From the NCBI GenBank assembly GCA_013365365.1, contig JABVXU010000077.1:62001-126000 (forward strand): a stretch of DNA of 64,000 nt, written 5' to 3'. Positions 24,901-37,100 of this stretch are shown here, piece by piece. Made by a program: the position numbers and the translations under genes. Position 1 is the first letter of the stretch. Each line of letters starts with the position of its first letter. The notes under the pieces were generated by a model. That model worked only from the letters and a program-made list of their open reading frames with translations. It did no database searches and was not told the origin of the DNA. Source of the stretch: Cruorifilaria tuberocauda (lineage: Eukaryota; Nematoda; Chromadorea; Rhabditida; Onchocercidae).

Positions 24901-27176
24901 CCTTCTGAAACCCTTGTAAACCTTTCACCTGTAAACCTTCTGAAATTTCTTCCAGTAATGACTCAATAGTCTGTTGACGCAAAGGATTCAATAATGCTCG
25001 ATAAACTCTCGAAGGTTTTCCATTCAATATAAAAAATATCTAAAAGAGAATATTAGTCTATTAGGACGAATGAGTGAATGAATTAATTAATTCATTTCAT
25101 ATAGCGCAACAAACCAACAGTATTTTCTTCGTATGTTAATAGAAAATCAATCAAGAGTAGTTGCTAAGAAGATAAAATAGATAAAATTAACTATATTGCG
25201 CATATATTTTATTTTTCAGTTTTTTTTCACTAATATAACTCTTGAAAATTGGAAATTTAAGTTGATTGTGCTGAATTGTTAAACATTAGAGATTCGTATT
25301 GGTAAGAAAAGTAATAATTAAAAGAAATGAACCTGTTTAGAGGTTGAAGGATATAATTTTACCGGTATTTTCGCGCGTTCATCTTTTTTTTGCTACAAAA
25401 ATGCATTTTTTTTAGAAAAAAAAAAACAAAAAAATTCTTCAAATTTGATTTCAATGCAACATTGAAATTCTAACTTTCCGATAGTTAAACCAATTGTAAT
25501 GAGGCGCATGCATTCGATTAGCCTGACGATTTTGCCTTATTTTTTCGACCATCGATAGATTCAACGGTCGTGGAGTCTTGAAAGAGGATGCTATGTATCT
25601 AAAAAACATATTTCTCAATCGATAAAAGTGACTAATTGATTTAATGATAGGTAAAATAGACTAGGACAAATAATTAAATGGATGCATCTTTTAATAAATT
25701 TTGTCAATGTACTGGATGACTGAATGGTATATAGAAAAAAACTGTATGTAAATAAAACAATAAAGTCAAGTAAGATTGATCTTAAAGTATCTTTTTTTTG
25801 TTTGATAATGAATTGATATTTTCAGTCTGCGATTTATCTTATCTTGACACTCACCTTAGATAATGAATTTGCAAGCATGCTATAAACTATCAAGAAGTCA
25901 TGTCGTGAAATTTTGCTTACTCATAATTGAAATTTTTACTGTTATTTTTTTGACACTAAATGTTTATTTGTCATTGATCACTTTTATCATTTTGCATATC
26001 TAAACCAATTAAACGCATCATTCGTCTTGAGGATTATTACTTTTTATTAGACTCATATATTTGAATATGAACTGATAATCTTGTATGAATTATAAGGTCA
26101 GTAAATTTACTGCTTTTTATACACCCAAATAATCGATCTGGGCAATTTCGTCAGAAACCCGTTGCAACCCAATGTAGGTGTTTAGCTGAGGTCAGTAACA
26201 ACACGACTAACCAACCGTCCATGATGCTGTAATTGATCTATATTTTTTATGATCGTTTTCCCACGTGGCGTTGTTAAATGACGCACTCCAAATGGCATCG
26301 AAATATTGCAATTCAAATCATCCAATAGTGATTCAATAGTTCGATATCGTGCTTTCGATACTGGCACTCGAAGTCCCTTCAGAACAATTGAGAGAATTAA
26401 AAAATGCACAACTTTTATTAAAAATTTCATATTTGAATTAAAATTACTTAATTTCAAATGAATTAAAAATTTACTTATTGCAAGAAAATAAAGCTTCAAG
26501 TTAGTTTTTGCAAAAAAGTTTCATTGTTTTCATGATGAAAATTTCAAAACCCACTGCAAAATAAATATCGCCTTCCTTATAGAAGAACACTGTTTTGGCG
26601 GAGTATGGTCGAGTGAATGATCGATTTGAACTACGATAATTTTGAATATGTTTATTCGCCAAATTAGGTACATTAGGTGGTGCAGGTGTCGCATGGAGAT
26701 TAGCAATATCTGGAGTCGAAGGATGATCAAGCGTGGAACGCGATGAAGACTAAAGATGAATCTTAAATTGCCATTAAGAAATCGGATTTTTCTCTTTCAA
26801 GTATTAAAATTTCAACGCTGTTTGTTCAATCTTTATTATCCGTTTCACGCAATCTTCCATTCATCGGAAAGATACATTTAGCCAATTATATTTTCGCTTA
26901 TTCAGAAACATAAGTGAAAATATGAAAATGAATTTAAATTTCTTCAATTAAAAATCAAGTTTCAGTAATGTTTATCTGATTTTCGAATGATTTCGGAAAA
27001 GGAATGAAAAGTGTATCGGTATATGTCGGATATACAACGCTGGAACAAGTGAATTTCTCCCACTGTCTTTTGCTTTTTGTTTTTATACACAATCCTGCCT
27101 CCTGTCAACCTCCTACCTGTTAACATGAAAGACTAACCCAAAATAACGTGGTATCCTCGTTATCAGGATCACTCAT
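18936..27176 (-). CDS. DCX-PLAT fusion protein: two doublecortin and about five PLAT domains
   Basis: Exons (minus): 27176-27138, 26749-26555, 26376-26216, 25598-25475, 25392-25333, 25039-24929, 24701-24500, 24371-24108, 24067-23768, ~23666-23499, 23301-23180, 22811-22703, 22583-22404, ~22133-21970, 21761-21536, 21391-21246, 21061-20983, 20839-20600, 20483-20293, 19951-19826, 19704-19584, 19338-19199, 19064-18936. They join in one frame to about 1198 residues. Residues 60-140 form DCX 1 (VFFYKEGDIYFAGLRVPVS, RYRTIESLLDDLN, MPFGVRHLTTPRG). Residues 194-275 form DCX 2 (FKLYTYSGKRI). Residues 276-540 are a Ser-rich then Glu/Lys-rich linker. PLAT domains follow at about 543-665 (YTVSVITGNRWAADTD, KIIIGHDHVGYG, YLFQCAKWLDSG), 680-800 and 812-935, then a divergent one, then a partial one (INSGESSADFDVYLALSGTK). 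DCX binds microtubules in RP1 and doublecortin; PLAT repeats make up LOXHD1. I infer a microtubule- or membrane-associated protein of ciliated neurons. Weak points are the acceptor near 22133, the starts of exons 8 and 10, and the 3' end. Confidence 0.85.
24893..24945. repeat. Duplicated segment carrying an exon end and its splice donor
   Basis: The 18-mer CCTGTAAACCTTCTGAAA occurs at 24893-24910 and again at 24928-24945. The right copy is the 3' end of the last exon of DCX domain 2 with its donor; the left copy repeats exon end and GT inside the intron, 35 bases downstream in the transcript. Using the second donor would shift the reading frame. Confidence 0.85.
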
Positions 27177-29146
27177 TTTTCGCCTTGTTAGTTGAAATTA
27201 AGTATAGCAGCTTCACTGAACATTGCTTTTGATTTGCTGAAATTTTTACAACCTGGAAAACTGCAAAGTTGATTAAAAATGCAAATCGTATATTTGATTA
27301 GTGGAGAGGAAAGATTTAAAGACTAAATATCAAGTGAAATTCAGTAGTAAGATTTTTAAAATGAAATTAAAATAAACATAGTTAAATCAAAAAACAAATC
27401 AGATTACAAATAGTTTAAATTAAATAATTAAATTGCTAAAAACGATAAAAACATTTTTGCATGAAAGACAGGAATAGTTTAAAATGTTATTTGAAGATCA
27501 AAAATGAGATGAATTCAATGTACAATACAAGGCAAACAATGAATTAAATAATTAACAAAAAGTAAACAGTAAAAATCAAAATTTGCGAATACTGCAATAT
27601 CATTCAGACTGCTTCGCAGAATCAGCAGTTTGTTTGAAAAATACAGGAAATAATAAATGCAGGAGATAAGTCGATTAATTAAAAATTAGGAATACAGGTT
27701 AAGGGTTAAAATATGCAGCAGTGTATAAAAATTACATCCGACGTAACAAAATAAGAAACTTCGAATGAAAAACACTGAAATTAACCTGAAACATTGTTAC
27801 ATAAAATTCAAAAAGATTAACGTTAAACTAATTAACCACACAAATCTGTAAACTGATGATGAGCTAATTTATTCAATGATTATCTGGTATGAATACTAAA
27901 CGACGTTAAAAAAAACTGACGTTTTTACGTGTTCGACAACAGGGAAAAACAAATGAGTCAACAAAACTTTCACACTATGACGCTTCTGATGAACAATTTT
28001 TCTCACGACAGAATTGATAAGAAAATTTTAGCAGTTACATCACATCTATCAGAGGATGATAATCACAAACCACTCCGAATATTTCGAGAAGTTAAAGAAT
28101 GAACAGTGAAAATAATCAGAAGCATACAATTTTAGCTGTACTATCCTCCTAATAATACATTAATAATTCAAAACGAATTGACGATTTAAAATCGACGTCA
28201 GATTTCCACTTATTAATCTGATATATTTTCTACTTTCAAATCTTATCCATTTATATTTGAAGCTAATTTCAAATATTTTATAATTAGAATTTTCAAATTT
28301 ATTCGTACTGTTGCATCATTATTTCTCTGCCAGCATATTTTCAATCTTCAATCAATTCATTATCATTCTATTGCTTATATATCTTATCCTCTGAAATATA
28401 TCAGTTGTTGACAACTTTTTATTTACTTATTCAATTCATATAATTCAGCTATTTCTTTTATTTTAGTTCATTCCATCTTTAAAATTTTTCGAAGTATAGT
28501 TGAGTTTCAAACAAATATGCCATTTGTTTCTATTATATCAATTATATCAGAACTATTTGTGTCTTCTTCTTGCCGAAAAAACTTCTCATTCTAATTAATC
28601 AAATTATGTTCCGTTCATTTCAAAAAACTTTTACGGATCTATAACGAAATTGATCGGTGTAAAGATTACAATTTACAAAAGATTAAAAACGAATCAAAAT
28701 TTTCCCAACTTGTCAATATTAATTGAAATATTATTTAAACAGTCGTAAGAAAAAGAGAAATAAATTAAATGAACTGTCGCACTGCCAAAAGAAAGTAAAA
28801 AAAATCGGGAAGCGTACTTATTTCAAGTTTCCTTGGAGCGAAATTACTGAGGTTTTGCTTTTATGCTTAATTATCACTGACGTTGATGTAGTAAAGTAAA
28901 AAATATAGATTGTAAATTTTTCTTGTTTAAAAAACAGACGCTGTTTATGTAATTGAAATAAAAATGCTAACTTGAAAAGATATTCGAGAACTTGGAAAAC
29001 GGAACTTTGCTACTTCAACTATCTGCTAAATTTCAACTTCACATCCTTCCGGACTGACGCTAGAAATCCTTTATTACTAAATGGAAGAGTAAGCTGGTTT
29101 TGTTAGCACCACATTTATATTATATATAAATATTCACTCACAGACG

Positions 29147-29173
29147 GACACACGCACACACACGCGTACACAA
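29147..29173. repeat. CA-rich microsatellite
   Basis: An imperfect run of ACACGCACACACACGCG units in intergenic DNA. Confidence 0.7.
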
Positions 29174-29195
29174 ACATGTGCACGCTCTCATTAAC

Positions 29196-29209
29196 GTTCC
29201 TATGGAAAC
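29196..29209. promoter_or_regulatory. X-box-like 14-mer (RFX/DAF-19 type)
   Basis: GTTCCTATGGAAAC fits RYYNYYATRRNRAC at every position and is nearly palindromic. X-boxes drive cilia genes in nematodes, and the DCX-PLAT start lies 2.0 kb away. Functional X-boxes usually lie within a few hundred bases of the start, and about two chance matches are expected in 64 kb, so this is only a candidate. Confidence 0.25.
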
Positions 29210-31680
29210 AATGTTTTCAACAACTAAGAACAAAGAGATAGGAATTTTATATCACAGATTAAATGTTAAAATCTTATTGAGCTTTGGAAATTATTCTTGG
29301 CTGCAAATCTTCATCCATGAATGTTGATAATATGCGTCATTTACGGATGGAAGTGATAAGATACTTTAGTAAAAGTTAAATTTAACAAAATATATTTATT
29401 TGTTAATAGTAGTAATAACCAAATAATTCTAATCATTTTCTCATTCATTAAGCATAATGAATGGAGCTTAACTGCTTTTTGCATGATAGCAGTTGACAGC
29501 TATAAAAATCATCGAATATTACAAATATTTTAAAATTTCGATATTTAAATTCAGAGAATAAATTTTGGAAGTTATGAAGTGAAGGATTGCATCACAAAAA
29601 AACTCAATGTGTTATTTTTTAGCAGAGATTTTTTTCACAGCTTGAAATGTCAAAAAAGGAAAAAACTACTTGATATCTAATGTTTATCTATCATTGCAAC
29701 ATTTTTTCATGTGAGCACTTTATGCTTATGTCACTACTCCAGTAGCTATTTAACGATTTTTTTTGATTTCAATTCACTCTATTAGTGAGCAATATGTTGT
29801 TTTCTTCAATTAAAACATATTCAATATACATTCGTTCAGTGTTGATATTATCATCATATTATCATTGGATGATAACTTTTGGTTATGGTAATGGCCATAG
29901 ATTCTTAAAAACTTATCACAATAAAATTATTACCAATGAATACTTAATAAGTATATTATCTTTCAAATATTTAAAACTGATAAATTTAATTACATATTTT
30001 GATTAAGTTATTGTTGATAAAAATGAAATGTTTACTTCCTTATACGGAAATCAAATTCATAAAATGTTAAGTTTCTGCTGTTGCAGTATTTGTTGCTATC
30101 GTGTAATACCTGTTAATATATGATCAGTATGATAATAATTATCAGTTGTCTCGCTTATTTTACCACTGATACCTTTTAATGAATGGAATAATACAAATAA
30201 GTTTATCTGCAATATGCAGCAATTGGCTGCTTTATTTTTCCAACAATTAATGGTATTCATATGAGAATCAAACTTTTGATTTTATATGAAATTTAATTCA
30301 TAAGTGGTTGCATGGCAGTGTGAAATATGAAAATATGAAATCAAAATAATATCAAATATGACATGTTGATCTCTATTGCATATCATAATAGTAAAGAGAA
30401 TGAGTTGTAAACGGAAATCGTTTATCAATGATCATCACAAATGATATAAATTTATTATTGCTATCGTTTATCACTTTCTTGAACTACCATAAGACTTTAC
30501 AAAGTATTCAAATTCATTTGGTGAAATGTGACTTTTATATTGTCAATTGTACAACAAAAAAGAAAAATGACATTATCAGTTTCAAATATTGCTTTTAAAT
30601 AAGACTAAATTTGCTAAAAATTGGATTCGAAACAATGCTTTTAATGAGACAGAAATAATTCAACAGCAGAAATATAAAAAATAAGTGAAAGTAAAACGAT
30701 TTGGTTTTCAGGAATGATAGAAAGATATGTTGCGAACATAATGGAATTAACTTCCCTCCATCTATTCGACACTTTTCAATATATATTAAAATAAAGGTGG
30801 AATACCATTAATCAGGAAATCAAGCAATTTATTTTAGATTTAAAATGCAATATTGGTAGATGGAAATCAAAATAGCTCATTGTACTTAGTCTTTAACAAT
30901 TTAATCAAATTTCGGTCATTAAATTTTAATTCAAAAAATTCATTATAAAAATACAAAAATGCTACTTTGTAGTTTGCTAAATTTATGAACAATCTTTAAA
31001 TTAGAGCCAAAATATAATATTTTTTCCCACTTTTTCTTATTGGCATGTGCATTGAGATGGGACTTTCGATAGGTCATTTTGATAAAACGACAATATTTCT
31101 GGAGGAATGGAAGCTTAACGTAAGTTAACATAGCACCAGACAGTAAGACGGTACTGATGACCATCAATGACATTTAATCTTCTAGCATTATTTGGCAACA
31201 GATAGCAGTATCCTCAGCGTATGGTTTCAAATTACCGCATGCTCTCTTCTGCAACACCAAACAGCACTTTTCACACTCAATTTCAGCATCTTTTTTTGTT
31301 GGTATTAAATTATATTTGATTGAAGAGAAAGAGATTAAGTAAAAGAATTATTAAAATGAAATATCAAATTTTCTTTGTTTTAGGAACCGTAATCCACAAT
31401 TAAAAAGGTTGGGAACGCTAGCAGGGAGAGCAATGATACGGTGGATGGTATAAAAACTGAAAGAGAAATTTTGGCAGACCCCATGAAATATCTTTTTCTT
31501 TCTCTCTCTCAATCTCTTTCTCCAATTGCAACACTTCTCCATAAGCTACCATAATACCAGTGAGATTAGTTTTCACTTACAGCATGCTAACATTCACATA
31601 AACTAAACTATCAATCAGCCATTTCCATTCATTCCAACCATTCATTTACGTATATTTCGATTCATTTGTATCTCTTTCCT

Positions 31681-33382
31681 ATGGCACAACAATCGCAAAA
31701 TTTCCAACCAAAAATGGAACTGAAGCTTTCACCCGCGACATCTCAACAATCTTCGAGGTCGGATTATGCAATCTACAACAAGGCTGAATTTTTACTTTGA
31801 TTTCCAATAACTAATTATGAAAAGCTAGAAATCATGAATAAATTTATCTAAAGCCAAACGAATCACTAGTTTTACCTTAACTAGTAAGCAGAGGTTTAAC
31901 TGGCAAGAAAAATCTTCGATAGAATCATTATAAGTCCTTGAATTTCGTTCCTTTATCATTTGACGTTCAAATTTCAGATTCCCCATATTAAAAATTTAGG
32001 TTTCATAAAGGTTTAAAGTGGAAGCATTTTTTCCGCTGTTCTCAAAATTCCATTTTCCAAATACTTACAAAATAAAGATATTCATTGCTAACTCTTCATC
32101 TTAGTGCATTTACAGTGAACCAATTTCCAATGCACTTGGGCCATTGCAATTTAAAAGTGAAGACGAAGACGAAAAAAGCGTTGTTTGTCGACGGCGGAGC
32201 GGTAAACGGCAAGAGAAACCACCGTATTCCTATATTGCTCTTATTGCTATGGCAATACACGCAAAACCTGACCGGAAAGCAACACTTACTGAAATTTACA
32301 CTTTCCTTCAAAGTAACTTCGACTTTTTCAGAGGTCTATCATGTCAACTTTTTCAAAAAAGACAAAATTATTTCAGCTTGTATGATTATTCAGCATAACA
32401 TTCTGATAGAACGATCCCAAATCCTTGATGATTAGAGTTTATTTGAAAAATTTTTGTAATTCCATTGAACTTCTTAAGACAATGTTCGGGAATAGTAATT
32501 TCAAAGATCTCCAATATTTATTATTTTTTCAAATTACTAATTTGATCAACCAGTAGTACCGCTAATTATTTGTTTGACTTCATATCAGTTTTTATTCTCA
32601 AACTTTCAGGAGAATATAATGGCTGGAAGAACTCGATAAGACATAATTTATCACTCAACGAATGTTTCATAAAATTACCAAAAAGTTCTGGTGGTCGAAG
32701 TGGTAAAGGTCACCAATGGACGATTGATCAAAACTGTGAATTCCTTTTTGAAGAGGGTTCGTACCGAAGACGACCGCGAGGTTACAAAGCTCGTGTACGA
32801 AATTGTGACTTTAATAATGAACAGGTGTGTTAATTAATTTGTCATTTCCTAAATCCTTACACAAACGTGAAAGATAAAGAGAATTTTTTCCAACATAATA
32901 TTCTTATTTTTACACAAACTTGAAGTCTTCAAGAGCTATTTACTTGGTTTTCAATATTAATAAATTTCGAAAAAAAATTTCAGTTGGAACCGATCTTTGA
33001 AGCTAATACAATGCCCATTAATAACAATATTGTTACCGTTGATGGAACACATTTTGTTGCGCAGCAACAAAATTATCTGTCTCAATATACGGCAAATCCA
33101 TTCTGGCCTCACTATGAATATGCAAATCAATGGCCAAATAGCTATGGATTACCTTCCACAACAATGAATAGCTATCCTGTGTATGACAGCATGCAATCAA
33201 TCACACAACAACAAATTGATTATACGGCGGATTGTTCAGTGATTATGATACCAAATGATTTATCAGGTGAACCAAATGTATTTGTTGATGAACAGCAGCA
33301 AGTTGATTTGCCACAATGCGGTACTTCTTCACACCTCTATAACCAATATTCAAATTTATCAGCAATTGATCGAAACTCATAA
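31681..33382 (+). CDS. let-381: FoxF-type forkhead transcription factor
   Basis: Exons 31681-31757, 32116-32333, 32610-32824 and 32984-33382 join in phase to 302 residues. The forkhead domain lies at about residues 50-145: [15 protein letters not shown], then [11 protein letters not shown], then across the intron [39 protein letters not shown] and [36 protein letters not shown]-like and RRRPRG are hallmarks of the FoxF class, so this looks like the counterpart of C. elegans let-381, a mesodermal and coelomocyte regulator. The N-terminus is short and Gln/Ser-rich. The C-terminal exon is rich in Gln, Asn and Tyr and has no second domain. The start ATG opens exon 1, whose phase-2 donor (AG then GTCGGA) is weaker than the others. 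The protein should bind DNA in the nucleus. Confidence 0.9.
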
Positions 33383-33550
33383 TTTTATACTTTTGAATTG
33401 TGAAAATCGCCAGCTATGTTGAAGACGGTTAAGTTTTGCATTTCACATTTCATCCCATTTCATTCTACACTCTGGGATATTCGTTTTCCAATCAAAGTCA
33501 TTTTTATCATGTCATGAAATTCCGTACTAAAAATGGTATATAAAATGTAC

Positions 33551-33646
33551 AATAAAAGTGAAGGAACATATTGCGATAGAATGAAGAAGTATATTTTGGT
33601 GGGAAGCGGTATTATATACTGATTATTTTAAGCTAATTTCAATAAA
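33551..33646 (+). terminator. Candidate polyadenylation signals of the FoxF gene
   Basis: AATAAA occurs at 33551-33556 and again at 33641-33646, which is 170 and 260 bases after the FoxF stop codon. Either could direct 3' end formation. No transcript evidence is available. Confidence 0.4.
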
Positions 33647-33891
33647 TATCAGTAGAACAGAGATAGCATCAGTGTTGAATGATAATATTTTCGACAGCCT
33701 GATCAATAGATTTTCTCAAAGAATACTTCGATAATTTCAATTGTTTAACAATTAAGGAAATCATCCTATAATTTTAACTCTTATGCAAAATTAATCCATA
33801 TATATTTATTAAATTTCCCATTTTGTCATTATTCATTAATAAAAAAAAGTTAACTATATTTAGTGCATTTGAAGTTTAAAATTTTCAATCC

Positions 33892-33913
33892 ATTATTATT
33901 ATTATTATTATTA
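33892..33913. repeat. ATT trinucleotide microsatellite
   Basis: About seven consecutive ATT units between the convergent FoxF and receptor genes. Confidence 0.9.
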
Positions 33914-34194
33914 AGTTTTACTTTTCACAGTTATATAGTTGTATTTCCAAGTTTTATATATTTTTGCATTTTTCCTTCTTGAAAATGATTAATTCAAATG
34001 AAAATTAATTTGTGTAAAATACTGAAGAAAATTAGCTAATGTAATCCAATTCGACATAGTTGTAACTACAGCTCATTTTCCCAGAGAAACTGAATTTTCT
34101 GGATACTGAACGACAATTGAAGCAATTAATATTTAGCACTCAAATTATAACGAAAGTTAGAGTCGTAGAATCTGTAAAAATATAATCTATTCAA

Positions 34195-37100
34195 TTATAA
34201 GCTTTCATCAGATATTCTAAATCCTATATGGTTCTCTTCGGTTGAAGAGTAACTTCTTCTGTTTGTAATAAATTCCGAACTTTTGGAACCAGAAGTTTTT
34301 GATCGTCGGATGGATCTTGAAATGAGTCAGTTGCTTACTTCAGTAAACTTCTTCTGAAATTTAATTTCCTAAAAAGATTGTCGAACGAAATTCATTATTG
34401 TTAGGATGTGCCGAACTTTTTCTAATCGTTAGAAAAGTATGATGGAAACTAAGTTAACAAAAGATTAATGGCACTATTGATAATAAAATACTCTTTTAAA
34501 AAAGAGGTCAGAGGCCTTCTCTCATCAAACTTCCCTACTTTACTTCTCCAAACCTCATTATTGCGCAAAATTGAGCGCATCAACTATCCGATTTCATTTT
34601 TCAATAAGCAGATCTCTATGATCTCTAAACACCGATCAAATTTGCTCAAGCACTATTGTCAAACTGGTAAAGTACTTATTCATTTTTTCCCAAGTGATAG
34701 ATTTGAATTTTTTAAGGAATCATCTCACCTGTATATAGTGGAATCAGGAAGGAAAACTGGTACTTTCTCGAATGCATCAATATTGGAACAGTTAACTAAT
34801 AGTAATAACTCCTTTTTAAGATGGAACAAAAAGTACCCATAAAGGTATGGTGAAATTGCAGAATTAAATACAGCAAATGTATAGAGCAATTTTCGAATAA
34901 TAGCTGGTATGGGACTGAAATTTCTTTCATTTATTTATTTTCTATAAAAATTCTCCAGCCAATGTATTTTGTCCAAAAAGTCTCGAAATATTAGTTAAGA
35001 AAAACTTATGCGAAATGCACTGAAAAGTGAATTCAAATCGATTTTTATCTTTCTTCCGGATTTATTGAAACGTAATATAAGTGATCATATAAAGACACTC
35101 AGCCTTGGTTTTATAGTGAAATGAACTAATGAAGCAACTGCATAAGGCGTCCAACACAATAGAAATGCGAACACTACCGCAAATGTCATCTTTAACGTTC
35201 TACTTTTAGCGCGAATATAAGTTTCACCAGAACTTCGTAGTTTTGTCCGTGAAGAACTGGTAGAGCTTAAACTTGATTCTGAAAAAATGAAAATTTTCAT
35301 CCTTTTGTTTAAAAACTTGCAAAAAACAAGCATTAACAGATTAATAAAAATAAAGAATTAGGATTCATGAAAATTATGCCAAATAAGTTTTCCATGTGGT
35401 CAATGAATGTTGAAAATAGTGCAAAATGGTTAGAAGAATTTGTTCATCACTGAAAGGAAAATAGTTTAGGTCCTTCTCCATAACTTCTCCACGATTAGGA
35501 GAATTGTAAATTATCAACTGAAATCAATCTTCGTCTAACCACTTCCGAACTGCACGCTTTTTTGACCCCATATTCATGAGAAATGATCACATGAACGTTA
35601 TTTGTTTCTATAAATTTTCAAATCAAGCAATTCACTTGTCCAAACTAACGGGTTTCAAGCGATTTATCTTCAGTTTTGGAAGAGAATTTGTATAATATGA
35701 ACGAATAACAAGCAACCGTTATTATTAGTGGTAATAAGGAAACCTGAAAATAAAAAATTAGAAGCTAATTAAAGCAGAGCAATTCAAATGAGGCTACCAA
35801 TAAGTCAAAGTCAAGTCGAAATAAGAGTGGAATTGAAATAGCGAAATTGGTATAATAGTTGTTTATTTATCAAATACGAAATAAAGTAGTAAAATAAACA
35901 AAATGATCACAATTAAATAATTAAAAAAAACGTAAACATCAACTAGAAAGTTTATTGGAAATTCACAGACTCCAATTCCATTTCAAAATTTCATTGCATG
36001 TTAGGTATTGGACTACGAAATTTCAATTGTTGTATAAATAGCGAAATTTTATTTTAAGTGATCTAATTTTTATCTCTTTCCATAAATAAAAAGCTTATGC
36101 ATAAGAGAAACTTTTTACTGTACTTGCATAATGTTTAAAAATTATGAAGAAATTATTATGTGTACTATATTAAATTAAGATTAAATTCGTTAAGTATGAA
36201 ATGGCAAGATAATCGAACTTTTTAGTATTAATTGAGAAATAAAATAAAAGTCTGATTTTAAGTTATTACTTTTATCAAGTTTACTGTGCAACTTTACTGA
36301 TTTTAAAGTTTTTCTTTCAATATATCAATTCTTTTTTTTGTTGAAACACTTCATATTTGTTTGCATGATGTATGTGCGAAGTAGTCGTGAGAAAATCCGA
36401 TTAGTCAACCTTTTATCAATTTCAAACAAACATTGGTCTGAAATTGCGTCTAAAAACGCCTGGCATTCGATGTTCAAAGTTGAAGAGTTTTGAACCGATC
36501 AATCCGGAGTATTAGATAATAAATTGGACTGATTGTTGATAAATAATTTGGATATTATAGCTAAAAGTATCAGATATTGGTAAATGATTTAGAATTTGAA
36601 GACATTTACCACTGAGAATAGTTCAAGGTTTCAAATCACAAATTTTAAGAACGTGGGCGGACCTGTGTAAGATTAGTTACGGTATAAGCGAAAACGGTAT
36701 TACGTGACACAGCGCCAACAAAATCACCTGATACACACTGTGTAAACCATTCTGCGCATGGGTGAGATGATGTACGGAATATGGCGGCCTAAAATTAATC
36801 TTTTATAAATTTTTCTATGGAAAAATTTAAATCCAATTAAATTTCTTTTGAATTAGAAAGTTACGGAAAGTAATTTATCTTTCGCAGAAAAGCTGTGCAA
36901 TATAAATAGACTCAAAAAAATAATCGTTTGATTTGTTTTTGAGCAAAGTAAAAAGTTATTGAAACTAAAATTTAAAAAGGATAAAATAATTTAGCTTGAA
37001 AAGACTTCTTCCATGGCATACCGCCGGAACACTTATCAAGAAGCTGACAATCCATGCGATCGTTATCATTCTCTGCACCGATTTTTTAGCATTTAGTGTG

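Larger units (their letters stand above)
27177..31680. other. Intergenic sequence between divergent DCX-PLAT and FoxF genes
   Basis: About 4.5 kb upstream of both genes, so it should hold both promoters. It is very AT-rich. It contains a CA-rich stretch at 29147-29173 and a 14-mer fitting the RFX X-box consensus at 29196-29209. A 76-codon minus frame at 31173-30943 starts with a hydrophobic segment but shows nothing else gene-like. Confidence 0.45.
33383..34194. other. Intergenic sequence between convergent FoxF and receptor genes
   Basis: 0.8 kb holding both 3' ends. It includes the AATAAA signals above and a TTA/ATT trinucleotide repeat. No further exon is visible. Confidence 0.5.

Noticed and set aside
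30943..31173. 76-codon minus-strand frame with an N-terminal hydrophobic segment
   Set aside because: Very Lys/Phe-rich after the first helix, no family and no supporting signals.
34468..34842. 124-codon plus-strand open frame
   Set aside because: Antisense to the TM7 exon and adjoining intron of the receptor gene, whose coding evidence is much stronger.
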